From positions 1 to 52,125 of the forward strand of contig MU400763.1 of NCBI GenBank assembly GCA_022578965.1: a DNA stretch of 52,125 nucleotides, read 5' to 3'. The notes beneath the pieces are model-generated. The model was given only the letters and a program-made list of their open reading frames with translations. It searched no databases and was not told where the DNA came from. Within the stretch, counting starts at the first letter, position 1; each line of letters opens with the position of its first letter. The DNA is from Xylaria sp. FL1777. Lineage: Eukaryota > Ascomycota > Sordariomycetes > Xylariales > Xylariaceae. Both the position numbers and the translations under genes were made by a program. Shown here piece by piece: positions 12,977 through 23,980 of the stretch.

Positions 12977-15904
12977 GTTCAAGTAAAGGTATGCCAGATA
13001 TCCTTCCCACAAATAATATCACACGAGCTACCTATACAGCACCTCCCACAACTCAATTTTGTTTTCGCTGAAATGAGCAATAGGTATTAACCTTTGTAGA
13101 AACATTGATACTGACCTGCTTTATCAAGTCACAGGTTGTCCAGGATTAAGTCTGACAGGCCGTTAGGTATCCTCTGAGTTAGTCCCTCGAGGACCCTTGG
13201 CTTATAGTTTTGGCTGATTGGCTGATACAATATCTCCGCCCTCAAAGATACCGGTTCGACATATCTAAGGGCCAGCTGTGGACATGTCAGCTTCATTTGG
13301 TCAGCAGACTATGAACTAGCATGGTCTACAGCAACAGTAGCAGGGACAGGATCAACAATCAGTAGACCTTTCTTGCCAATAAGTTGATTGTTCCTTTTGA
13401 ACATCATGTATAGTAACCTAGGCCATGAGGCGTACCACTGGAATCAATTAGTAGTGTTGTGAGATTATATGCACGAGATAGCAAGCTCCTTTGTCTTATA
13501 TATCAAGTCACCATTACAATCACCAGCCACTCCACAACATATAGGAATACAATCACCGTAGTTAACAATCTGTAAATATGATCGGTTTTAGATCTTGCAG
13601 AAGATATGGCAGCACTCAGGATGAGGTGAGAAACGGCAAATGGTTCCGAATATGCAAAGACTAAATTAATTCAGAATTGATTTTGCTCGGATAATGAAAG
13701 CTCCAAGTTACCGAAGCCTGGAGGCCATCTGATCCTCGAGCCGGCTGTTTATTCGGTTTTTATTCTCAATAAAATTACTTACACCCTTATGCCACTGCCA
13801 CCAAGGTACACAGATACACCAACCCTTGGAAGCTCTTGGGTGTCGTTCCTAATCTACCAAGTTTCCCACCCACCGCCCCCAGGTATTTACTCGACAACAG
13901 GCACCTAGTACTCCATTATTTACTCCATTTCACATGGTATAACTTACTTCCGATCATTCTCGGCTCCTCTGTCGTGGGAAACACTCCCCCACGTTTCCTA
14001 CTCGTCTCTCTACACTATTACATCGCCATCACGGCCAACAGCTGCAACGTATTGTTACTCCGCGATCGTTAACTTTACAGATAGCAGCAAACACACACAC
14101 CCCTCGGGCATATGTTCTATCTACCTACTGAGAATCTCCTCTATCCCCTTTGTTCAACCCTACATGGCCCTACTCTTCGACATCTTACCGGTTAAACAAA
14201 TATAGCAGCCCAGGTCCGCTAACCTCAGGTGAGCAGCCTCAGTATTGATCCAATCTGCAAGCATATGTTACGAATTCAATCGCTCATCCACTATCCTACA
14301 ACCCCATCTCACAATCCACGGCCAACAGGGCCACCCCGTCTCCATATATCTATACAACTCTATCAGGCATCCAGTCCCGGCTACCACTCTTCTATCCCTC
14401 AACCATACATTGCCCGGTAGGTGAACGAAGCGGCATTCCTTTTATAATAAGCCAAGAACCAACTCCTATCTCTCCCTACGCTTGATATGCCTTCGGTGTT
14501 TTCCTAGTACCTACCCCTCCCTCTCCCGCCCTAAGCACAATCAACACTGCTGAGGACCATTCACGAGAAGCCCCTGGTGTAGGTTTGACTATTTGCGGAC
14601 TTCAATCTAAATGGTATGTCACACCCTATTACCTCGATAATATAGGTAGGGTTTGCGCCTCACAACTATTAGGGCTAGTTAGCTTCTCTAGGACAAGACA
14701 TCTGGTCATCCAGAAGCCTTCTTGATACGAGCCTTGGTCACGAGCAGCTTACCCTCGGAACCTGAAGGATTTTCTAGTCCCACCACCCTCCCCGAGCACA
14801 GCACAGCACATCACACAATCCGAACCACCGAGATGAATTCTTCTATACCTATTCCACTGGAAACCCCTTGCGAGCTTGATATATCCACACTCACTGAGCC
14901 TTTTCCAATGACGAAGCATTAATTTCTGTGGCTCATGCGATTGTCCTGCAAAGTCCCTTCGCAGGTCCCCTACAATTCTAGAAGAAAAACTCTCACAGTT
15001 TCATACCTGCGCCTCTGTCAGAATTCACTCCCAAGGAGATATTTCTAGAAATGTTCTTACGACCATCGAATACTAGTCTATTAAGACGGAATTCTCAAGA
15101 TATACCCCTATATTGTCTAGGCACAAACTGTCCTCCGAGAATCCTCATTCATGAATTGCAATCTACCCCTCCTGTTTTTCCTCGTTACCCAGTGCTAATA
15201 AGAATCATCCTAAACAGGAAAATACACTCGATTCATTTGATCATTCATTGGGCTAACCGCTGGAATACAGTAACAAGAGGTACAGTCCGGGGAAGAGGCC
15301 TTGGATGTGCTAGGTTAGTGACCAGCCGATTTGTATCCCTGTTCATTTAACCATTAATTAACTTTACAGTCGCCTAATACCTCGCTTAGTCTCAATCATT
15401 ACGAGACCCCTTGAACTTTACTGCTTTGTTCTCTCCTATGAATCTTCAACAAGCCCGCTGCCGATTCGGTTCTATACTTCTGATTGGGTGAAGAAGCCCG
15501 AGAAGACTACCAAAACTCCAATATTTCGACACCTTTGGTAGGTAATTCTTGTGATTTCAGTGCTTTTCCAGTGATCTTAGGGATAGTCTTGCACAAGACA
15601 CAACGGTTAAACAAGACAGACTAACAACTCGTAGGTAACTCGTGAATCAAATAAGAAACTACCGTTTTTATCTTTATTGCACGACACAACATCTAGTAAG
15701 ATACTCAATCTTGCCCGTTGTCTTCCTCCGCTGACTCGTCCCTCTAGCATTATCCTTATAATTGAACCCGTAAGCATATTCCCGTACCGTCATACTGGGT
15801 AAGTTTTAAACGCATTTCATGCCCACCCCGGCCACAATATGAGTCCGATAGTATTTGTTAGAAAAGAAGGGCAAAATCCCCAAGCAGTCTAAGGTTGTTG
15901 TTTT

Positions 15905-15942
15905 TTGGGGAGGCTTTTTTCTCTCTCTTTCAGTTTGCTATC
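15905..15942 (+). promoter_or_regulatory. T/CT-rich tract before the gene at 16015
   Basis: A T-rich then CT-rich run ending TTTCAG lies about 75 bp upstream of the start codon. It could be a fungal CT box in the promoter or 5' leader, or the polypyrimidine tract and acceptor of a leader intron. The sequence does not decide. Confidence 0.35.
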
Positions 15943-16014
15943 TGCTTCTCAAAATCTGATAAAGCTTCTAGGTCTCTGAAGTTTTACTTCTAATTAACCA
16001 CGAATTCTGCCAAG

Positions 16015-17815
16015 ATGTCCTACAATCAGCCGCAGTACAACGCAATGTTAACATCCGAGGAAGCAACAATAGCTTCTCCAGCTTATGATCTTAATTTCAT
16101 ATCCCAGCACAATCAGATTGGTCATAATGTTTGGCCAGTCTTTCAAACCACCCCTCTCACTGAATTCAGGAACACGCTTGGGGCTGCGAACTCGACTTAT
16201 CGACCCGTTCTCGGCGGCTACCGGCACGCAGAGCAGATGTCGATAGAGTTAATGGCAACATATAACGTTCCAAATACAATAATCACAGACATACCTGATC
16301 TTAACTTGGAAGGCGAAAAGTGGGTTCGGTTACTCCACAGCGCGGTATATGACTTTTCGCAAACGATAGAAACCCCAGCAAACCAGCACTATAGGAATCT
16401 CTCCAAGCCAGACTACTACTCTGAGGGTGTCATGCATATCATGCTGTGGAAAGTCCTCGTAGGTTAACAAGGAGGCATGATCCAACCTGAGGAGACTAAC
16501 ACGTCGGTAGAACAAAGTTGTTGAAGCCCAGCAGGGCATTTGCAGTCTCCCGCCCTGGTATACCACAGACGGTCCAATCTACAAGGCATACCCGTCTTTT
16601 GCTGAGCGATTCCAAGATGTTGAATGGGCGCTTAGAGTGAGATACACGCCCACGAACACACAATGACATATAACTAATGAGGGCTGATAGGCGTCGAAAG
16701 CATGCTGTTGCTCGCTATTTTCGTCCTCTGAGTTTGCGGCTAGACTTACATGGAATCCGTCGAAGGAGTTTGGTGTGAGTCCCCCCAGACGTAGTGCTCA
16801 CATACAGGAAAATATATTGATTAGGCAATAGAGAAAACGGACCAATCAGAACCTCAACTTCGCCAAGACCGCTGTACAAGCCATTGGCATTCAGACATGT
16901 AGAGAACGAGGCATTAGCCGCAACCAGGATGGTGAACTTGAAGACAAGGTAAGAATTAAGAATACTATGTTATCTTCCTCGGGTTTTGACGCACAACCTA
17001 TGAGTGTCACCACGGCTAACAACGAAGGGATATAGGACGGTAACAAAGTTGCTGGAAAGAAAGATGTCGCAACTGTGCTCACCAGGTCACTAATCAGGAG
17101 TGTTAAGAGGCGGACCCAGTTGTCAGAGAGAGCAAAGGTTACTAGTAAGCTTATTGCACCGGCCATGACTCAAGACTCCACGCAGGAGTTGGTCTCTATG
17201 GACGAACACGAGGAATCTTCATCAGGGGCACAGACCGCATCCAGCACATCGCCAGAGAACGCTGATGACACCGAACTCCTTTTATCACAGATATCTAAAC
17301 GAAACACCAACACTATATCCGCATTTACCAGAGGCACAAGCACAGAACCACAGTCGTTTTGTCGTCCACTCTCGTTCTTGGAGCCTCAGGCATACTTGAA
17401 TACACAGGCAAACCCAGGTCCGCAACTATCACTGGTATCACAGACAGCCCAACAACCAGAGATGCCCCAACCACCGCATGCATTCCAACGAGAGCAAACG
17501 TCTCAGCAACCGCCAGTTCCTTACTCTCATACCCCATTCCAATCCCACAGCCTGGTAGACCACGGTTATGGTCCTCCAGACGGAATCACACCGCGGTTCA
17601 ACAATCAACCACGCCAATACAGACAATGGCCAAACAATGCCCAGAGCACAAATACCCCTTGGCTCGGAATTTCTACCCATAATTTGCAATTTGCAACTGA
17701 CACTCCAGAGCAACGGCCCAGAAATGGAGATCAGGAAGAGAATCCGTACAACAGTGGCCAAAACAACAACAATCCCAATGACGGCTTTTGGGACCCGAAC
17801 GTCTTCCAGCGTTAG
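16015..17815 (+). CDS. Unrecognised five-exon protein with Q/N/P-rich C-terminus
   Basis: Model: exons 16015-16458, 16511-16636, 16691-16774, 16832-16948 and 17036-17815, giving 516 aa. Introns are 52, 54, 57 and 87 bp, all GT..AG and all phase 0. Branch-like CTAAC or CTAAT precedes the acceptors of introns 1, 2 and 4. The fit across every junction supports a real gene. Residues 1-148 are aromatic-rich and look folded (YRPVLGGYRHAEQMSIELMA, then GVMHIMLWKVL). The next two exons continue with SLPPWYTTDGPIYKAYPSF. Exon 4 is basic (GRKRTNQNLNF). Residues from about 300 are low-complexity, rich in Q, N, P, S and T, and probably disordered. No signal peptide or membrane segment is seen. The folded N-terminus, basic middle and disordered tail would suit a nuclear or RNA-binding protein, but I recognise no family. 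Confidence 0.7.
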
Positions 17816-18090
17816 GGGAACAATGTCTGCTTACCATTTTTTCGGATCATCATATTGGGTCTAATCGCGATACACATAGGCGGTACTTTCATGCTTGCTT
17901 CTCCTAGAGTGAATTTTCTCACACAATGCCTTCGCCATTACAAATCGCCCTTGCTACGAAGTAAGCCTCGGGGTTATCAACTAAGACATAGATACACATA
18001 CAACTATCCAGCAGCCGTGGTCACTGGTGACTGACGAGCTGTAGACTGGCATCTCCCATGAGGAAAGAAAAAAGGGAGGAGGGGGCAAAT
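17816..18090. other. 3' flank without recognised gene
   Basis: Sequence after the stop codon of the 516-aa model up to the GGGAAAAA repeat. I see no coding signal. Confidence 0.5.
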
Positions 18091-18190
18091 GGGAAAAAGG
18101 GAAAAAGGGAAAAAGGGAAAAAGGGAAAAAGGGAAAAAGGGAAAAAGGGAAAAAGGGAAAAAGGGAAAAAGGGAAAAAGGGAAAAAAGGG
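18091..18190 (+). repeat. (GGGAAAAA)n purine repeat, 13 G-tracts
   Basis: Twelve almost perfect 8-bp units of GGGAAAAA, with a final six-A spacer before the thirteenth GGG. The plus strand is all purine. Regular GGG tracts with five-base loops fit a G-quadruplex-forming pattern, and the all-purine strand could also form a triplex. Reading frames across it (FPF/LFP on the minus strand, GKKGK on the plus) are artefacts of the repeat. Confidence 0.92.
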
Positions 18191-19647
18191 ACTACAGACA
18201 TGCATGCATAACGCAGGCAATTGGGCGATGGATGAGGCATATATATTGATATGCCAGCTCGGGAAGGAAAACAAAGGAGTCTTGACATCAACGCTACAAC
18301 GTAGCATTCAATGGGCTGCATATCAACGTCCCTGGTCTGCACAGACAAGTTAGGGATGGACCTAGAGAAATGGTCGTCTTGTTCCCTGATTCTTAGTCCA
18401 TAGTGAAGTAGAGTGAAGAGGGTGACTAGACCGGGCCAGCCCCAAGTGGGTAAGCAAGGCTTGGTCATACAGCCAAAAGGGTGTACAGCTACACTCTCCT
18501 TTCTTTATTGCGATGGATTCTTTACGAATGGAGTCATCCCGGGCAGCTGGTTTCTAGTTCTAGTTTTTGGGCCTCAATCGATTGTGTTTTATTTGATCGC
18601 TTTATCCCCCATACTTTGATGTATTCGGACTGGGGAGCCATCCCTTGTGGTTTTCCTCACTTCATTTCAATAGCAGGGACCCTTAAATCTTTGACATTGT
18701 TAATTATTTATATGTACCGAGTGTGATGGATTGATAGTAGGCATATCAACGTGTGATAGCACAGCCAAGGATCCGCCGCACGTATCTATCTACAACCAAT
18801 CATGTTCCACGTGAATGCACGTTTCTGGCAAGTCGCTGTGCCACCACTTTTATCCCCGGGTCAACAGCCAATGCCACCTCATTCCTGCGCCACGAGGTGG
18901 CCAAACGGATTCCAGATGCCAGCCGGCGTTTGTTTGGGGTGCAGGAAAGCTCAGAGGGAAGATGATGGAACTACCAGTACAGACTGTACAGTAAGTATGA
19001 CCTCTCGCAAAGTAGTTCCCAGACGACGAGACCCCCTCATTCTGCCTCATTCTGCTCCACCGGCATTTAGCATGTCTTGTTCACAACATCCTATTTGGCG
19101 CCGAACTGCGGCACTGCCGCCGATTGTCACATGGCACTGCTTGTACGGACGCTGGTCAGGCTACGCAGTTGAGCTATCAGCACAATTGCCGCCACGTGCA
19201 TGAACTCCGAGGCCCCTCACTGGCTTCTCTTCAGCAACTAACAACTACATTCTACAGCAGTCTAATAGTTGCTGAACTGCTGCTCGGTGAAGTTAGAGCC
19301 AACACTCTATATCCCACAACCTGTTCTAGCTGTCTCTTGAGGGGCCAATACCATTGGTAGTGGGCCGCGGTCCTGCAGCCCGCCTCGACGAGGAAAACGA
19401 ATGGGGCAGTCCGAGAGATAACAGTGAAGGAGTCTACGGCGGTAGGTATAATAAGCTCTTCACCCTAAGACTCCGTGAGACCCATGGCTTCACTACATGC
19501 CAGCCCATCCAAGACCATGTCTCTTCCTCGAGGTTTCCGAGGGAACCTTGGAGATAAAACCTCGCTTCTCCCAAATCACCCTTAAGAGTCGTCCCCGCCG
19601 GGTTCGGGAGTGGTTGTGCTGCTGCCGCTCAGCCAGACTTGACTCCA
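18191..19647. other. Intergenic stretch with only weak coding hints
   Basis: No confident gene. One weak plus-strand possibility starts at ATG 18802 and runs to a consensus donor GTAAGTATG at about 18991, with a Cys-X2-Cys in between, but no continuation with a recognisable domain was found. Other frames of 60-130 codons overlap each other and have no splice support. Confidence 0.45.
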
Positions 19648-20257
19648 ATGACAGCTGGATCCGGAGCCATGGCTAGCGCTGTCTCCCTTCCCACTGAGGC
19701 CATAGTCGCCGCCCCAACTAAGATTCCTGCTCCCATATATCGCTACGGATCCCACGTCATCACCGTTCTAGCTTCTACTCTACGACTTCCTGGCCATAGT
19801 CAGCGGCTTTTTGGCGGAGCTGTGCAGACTCTCTTCCTCCAGGCTGCCCTGTTAGCCTCGGGACTCTGGGTACTGAGCCAATCCATATCTATGCAGACAT
19901 GGCAAGCAACTAAGTCCGTAACGTACCACTTTACTCGACTCTCCAAGAAGATAATGTGGACGCTATGGAACAGCACACACATGAAACGGCTGAAACAGAA
20001 GATCGAGTTTGAATTCTTCACACTGATACTCGGAACTGGCGGGAATAACTTGTGTCGTATGTGCACACTGGAGCCATTTCCTTCCCTTTCTAGTAGCCTG
20101 ATGACTCCCAACATGTCTCGGGAGCATGCATCAGGGACATAATGTTCACCCAAAAGAGTAATTACTGACTCCAGCGAGCATAGTGATTATATTCTGGCCA
20201 GGTTGGGGCGTACTAGGCCTGGTCGTGCTCGCGCTTTCGGCGTGGCTTGCTGTATGA
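19648..20257 (+). CDS. Small two-exon predicted membrane protein
   Basis: Model: exons 19648-20056 and 20184-20257, giving 160 aa. The intron starts with consensus GTATGT, has a CTGAC branch-like site and ends in CATAG. Splicing replaces an unlikely tail with a hydrophobic one. There is a probable helix at residues 54-80 (FGGAVQTLFLQAALLASGLW), an amphipathic basic stretch at 83-118 with RLSKKIMWTLW and MKRLKQKIEFEFF, and a second membrane region at about 122-160 containing FWPGWGVLGL. From general memory, small fungal proteins of this layout with a KxEFExF...FWPGW core recur in ascomycetes without assigned function. The start could be 19648 or 19669, and an upstream exon cannot be excluded. 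It is convergent with the XAP5 gene, 153 bp away. Confidence 0.7.
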
Positions 20258-20410
20258 TGGGCGCTTTAGACTGTCCAGTGAGTCTCGACTCGAACAACAT
20301 CATGCTAGCAGCCAACGTGTGGCAAGTAGTCACCTCTTGGTTCAAGTTTTTGTCTTCCCCATTCTTGAGGGGAAGGCTAGACTATTCGGTATTGGTTGTT
20401 TCAAGGCCTC

Positions 20411-21678
20411 TCAGGAGTAGAAGAAAGTATTACCACCAGGGTCACGCCTCACTTCCTTCTGATAGTCCTTCTCGGGATCGAAGTCTTGCCACATGCTGGC
20501 AGGATATATGTGTTTATTCCGCTCGTACCATCTTCGATCTACCACTCTAGTCACGGTCGGATCATCGGACACCCCCTCGAGGGAATCGACGGGGGTTTGT
20601 ATACTGACGGCAGAGAGAGGGGTACTAGTCGGAGGAGGTGTCTGACCATCGCTCGCAATCGAGTGTTCGGGGCACGATTTGGACGATGCTTCAGCGTCGT
20701 AGTGGAACAGGGTAGTCCCGTTTGGCCCCAGGGTCTTGTTCATGATGAAGAATAGGAAGTCATAGTGCTGTAGTCCTGGTTAGCTGTTTGGCACGCGCCT
20801 TTTCCTGGCGTTGTTAGCATATCTGGAGGATAGAATCAACTCACATGAGGAATGATGACATTCCCTCGCACCATCATAAGATCGTCCACGCCCACTCGCG
20901 CCCACTCCCTTCGAGCGTTGGCTTTCTCGCCAACGCCTAGGTCTGCTCCGACCTTCCTGCTCTTGTCTAAGAATTGCCACACAAAGTCACCCTTCTTGAC
21001 ACGCACCGTGCCTCCGGGGATGTTGGATCCATCGTAGAAGACAAATGGTATGGCAATTTCGGAGGCCTTGACGCGCTCCTGACGTTGTAGAAACTCACGC
21101 CTGAGAGCTTCTCTCTCGGCAGCCTCGCGACGCAATGCTGACTTGGTCACAGAGCGCGGGACAATCGAGACGGATGAATTGACCTGGAACTTGCTCTTCC
21201 GCCTGCTCTTGTCGTTGTTAGTAGACCCCGGCTCTTCTTCGTCGAGTCTTGTCCCTGCGTTCCTGGCAGCTCCCTTTTCCGTATCCTTCCCATCTCCATC
21301 TCCATCTCCATCTCCATCTCCGCCTCCGCCTTCATCCTTGTTTTCGTCCTCGCCATCGTCATCGGCGAACGACAGCTTGGCCCCGCCAGCCTTCCGCCTC
21401 TTCTCCGTCTCCTTCCCCTTCTCCTTCTTCTTCTTCTTCTTGGGAGGCACTGCCGCGTCGCTTGCCGCGTCGGGTGTGCTGGTCAACGAACGGTCTGGTG
21501 TGGACGTTGACCTTGGGGAGCCGGCAATGGCAGCCTCGCGAGCTTCGCGCTCCTGTTGTTCGAGGACCTCGGCGCGACGCTTGCGGAAGTCGGAGAGAGC
21601 AACAAGACCGACAGTGTTGTTGGAGATACGCTGCTGTGTTGTCTTGTTCTGCGACATGAAACGAGACTCCGATGCCAT
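20411..21678 (-). CDS. xap5: XAP5/FAM50 family nuclear protein
   Basis: Minus-strand model: exon 1 21678-20845, intron 20844-20768 (GTGAGT..CAG, 77 bp), exon 2 20767-20411, giving 396 aa. The N-terminus (NNTVGLVALSDFRKRRAEVL, residues 20-39) is typical of fungal members. Next come a lysine-rich segment (80-96, likely nuclear localisation), an acidic part with a GD repeat (about 117-131), and the XAP5 domain from about residue 204: IPFVFYDGSNIPGG, VKKGDFVWQFL, then across the splice IIPH-HYDFLFFIMN, and RNKHIYPASMWQ..DPEKDY near the end. FAM50/XAP5 proteins are conserved nuclear factors linked to chromatin, gene expression and splicing. The exon 2 insertion between the two conserved parts is S/T/P-rich. 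The GD repeat comes from a hexanucleotide array at about 21293-21318. Confidence 0.93.
21288..21320. repeat. Hexanucleotide (CCATCT)n inside the XAP5 gene
   Basis: About five tandem CCATCT units (plus strand). On the coding strand they specify Gly-Asp dipeptides within the acidic linker of the XAP5 protein. Being a multiple of three, copy-number change would keep the frame. Confidence 0.8.
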
Positions 21679-23356
21679 GACGGCAGTGATAGTTGTTGTA
21701 TTGGCCTAGGTATGCTGAGGTGGGAAGTCAGATGACAAGCTACCGTATATAATAATACACAGTGCATACAATACATAGATAATACGTAGGCTAGGTATGT
21801 GGCTGGTGTGCATCTGAGATGGATGGCTGTATGTGGCGCAGCAAAGGCGGGAATACCCGAGTACTTAGCGGCTCTAGTATGTACTATGTACTCATAGTGT
21901 ACTATATATGTATACATGTAGGAAGCCTGTTTTCATGTGCATGCGATATACAAGAGATAGAAATTTGATGTACCACTCTATTAAGATATCTCCAGGATGT
22001 ATATTTATCTATATTGGATAATCTTCTAGACTTGCTCCTGTTCCCAAGACAACGGCTCACATACATACAACTTGACACCCCTGAATGCATGTGCTAACCT
22101 GGTTACGCCATAATAAGAGTTCTACTTTGCAGTTGCTGGTGACTTACTTGTTGCCTGACACTACCTTATCCTTTCCTCGAGGCTTTTCTGCCCATCTCAA
22201 ACTTAGACCCTACGGTGGCATTGGATCTGCGAAATATGAAGAGGTATCTACTAGTTTGTAGATAGCCCACCAATACTAATAGGCTGTTTTATCCTTAGGT
22301 TGTTATGATGAGAGGATATTTCTTAAGAGGCAACATGGTAAGGTAATAATATCTTGAAGTGATAAGTTGGTATATTTGCAGCTAGTGTATAAGTCCTTTT
22401 TAGGGAAATCACTTTTTAATGTCCTTTTTTTTACCAGTTTTGAAATACTTAGATGTATTAGTGCTTACCTCTACTTAGGACGTTATTTAAACTAGGCTTG
22501 CTTGTTGGTGTTTTGATGCTAGTGGAGGCACTTAGCTAGGGAACTTTGATTCACCTTTCATATGGTGCTTAATAGGCTATGGCCCCTTTCCCTTGGGAAA
22601 CCATGGTTCGGTATGCCTTCAGTGTTTTGGTACTTTGCTAATTTCTCCCTAGGTAGGGTGAAAATGACGAGCGCTTAACACGTAGCCGTATAGTGAGCCG
22701 TAGGCACTCTTGATTCGCTTTTTAGTATTGCTTGCTTGGCAGGTAACAGAAGCTTACGGTTGGTAATTGATGTCACTTCACAGGCAGGACAAACAGGAAG
22801 GTATTTTGTACACTGTAACGAAATCTTGGCGATACCTAGGTCATACATAATTCTAGGCTCCCTGGGCAGTAACCTCTCATACTGGAGACAGTCTAGTAAT
22901 TTGTATATAATGGCCGAATTCCCCCAATGTCTCTTGGAGAAAGCTCAGGAAGTGGAGCATAGTGAGTCCTTAACCCCTAAATACGACCTAGTAGTTTCAC
23001 TGTAGAGACAAAGACCTCTTAGATATACTGACAATATGCAATTATGCCCACCTCGATGGTCAATTAGTACACTTATCTATTACACGGTATTATATGACGT
23101 TTTCTTCCTATGTAGCGGCTTATAGGGCAATAAAACTTTGATTAACGCTAATTGCCCTAACTAATGATACGATGATATACCAACAACAGCAACCATAACA
23201 CACAGCTCCAGACTATTCGCAGCAGCCATCCATACAAGATAACCGTAGGGCACTAAGCCGTCAGCATAGTACTTCGTTCGAACCAGGGTTCTCCGGACAT
23301 AAAATAGTCCGAGAAATAAAATTGATTAAGTTCCATGCTAAAACGACCTTTTCTAC
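21679..23356. other. Intergenic region between XAP5 and the surface-protein gene
   Basis: The first few hundred bases are the XAP5 promoter side. No convincing gene is seen further on. A frame at 22736-23005 begins with a non-ATG codon and has no family features. Composition becomes moderately AT-rich after 22,100. Confidence 0.5.
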
Positions 23357-23980
23357 TCAAAGCATGGCCGCAGCACCGAGCATACCGCCGGCAGCAGCGG
23401 CCCCTAACAAGGCACCGGTAGGCCTGGCAGCAGCGGCAGTGGGGACCAAAATGGTGGAGCTGCTGAGAGCGCCTGTAACCGTCGGTGAAGACGTCGGGTA
23501 GGTGCCGTTGGACGCGCCGCCGGGGGCAGGCGTAGGTGTCTCCGCGCAAATGTTGCCCGTGGCGGTAAAGATATAATCGAGGTAGCTGGTCGTACTCGCG
23601 ACCTCATCTTCCGGGAAACAGTCCGTAACATAGGCTATAAGGTCACTGCTATAAACCTTGCCAACACTAAGGAGTCCAGCGGCGAGGGTCTGAAACTCGG
23701 GCAGAAGCGAGGACGGCAGCGCGGTTGCAAGCGCGCAGAGCTGAGACTGGTGTCCTACGAAATCAAGGGTGGCTCCAGGTGTCAGGGTGGTAGGAATCGA
23801 TGGAATCTCAGTATGTGAGGCGATGAAGGAGAGGATCGCAGCAGGCGTCGTAGGAGCCTGTGACCCGACGAGAGAGAAAAAGCGACTCACGTCCGAGGCA
23901 CAGAATTCACTGTCCGATTTTTGAGATAGTGACATGCCCGTGAGAGCTGCAATAAAAGAAAGAACTTTGGTACTACGCAT
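23357..23980 (-). CDS. Predicted secreted GPI-anchored cell-surface protein
   Basis: A single-exon 207-aa frame. It has an N-terminal signal peptide (MRSTKVLSFIAALTGMSLS, likely cut near residue 19-20), then a compact domain with four cysteines (27, 82, 121, 145) that could form two disulfides, an S/T/P/A-rich linker (about 147-187) with one NGT glycosylation sequon at 158, and a small-residue hydrophobic tail (GALLGAAAAGGMLGAAAML) ending at the stop. This layout is that of a fungal GPI-anchored surface protein. It loosely recalls fungal proteins annotated as infection-structure-specific, but I cannot confirm homology. It lies about 1.1 kb from the AT block, a common setting for fast-evolving surface or effector genes. 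Confidence 0.8.
   Translation of the reverse strand: MRSTKVLSFIAALTGMSLSQKSDSEFCASDVSRFFSLVGSQAPTTPAAILSFIASHTEIPSIPTTLTPGATLDFVGHQSQLCALATALPSSLLPEFQTLAAGLLSVGKVYSSDLIAYVTDCFPEDEVASTTSYLDYIFTATGNICAETPTPAPGGASNGTYPTSSPTVTGALSSSTILVPTAAAARPTGALLGAAAAGGMLGAAAML

Larger units (their letters stand above)
10448..16014. other. 5.6 kb gene-poor stretch of ordinary composition
   Basis: No open frame above about 140 codons on either strand, no recognisable protein motif and no tRNA-like structure. Frames at 10475-10888, 12435-12797 and 15051-15350 give no family resemblance and no plausible splicing. Small repeats are present: three GTAGAT copies near 11057 and three 13-bp CTCAGCCTCGACA copies near 12937-12976. 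From about 13,800 to 15,500 the plus strand is C-rich and G-poor. It may hold the long 5' region of the gene at 16015, a non-coding transcript, or decayed sequence; nothing visible decides between these. Confidence 0.6.

Noticed and set aside
17981..18307. Minus-strand frames with FPFSLFPF repeats
   Set aside because: Translation of the GGGAAAAA repeat; no gene context.
18802..18991. Possible first exon ending at a consensus GTAAGTATG donor
   Set aside because: The most plausible acceptor gives only a short tail of about 33 residues with no domain; kept as a note, not called.
22736..23005. 89-codon plus-strand frame
   Set aside because: Begins at a non-ATG codon and has no recognisable feature.
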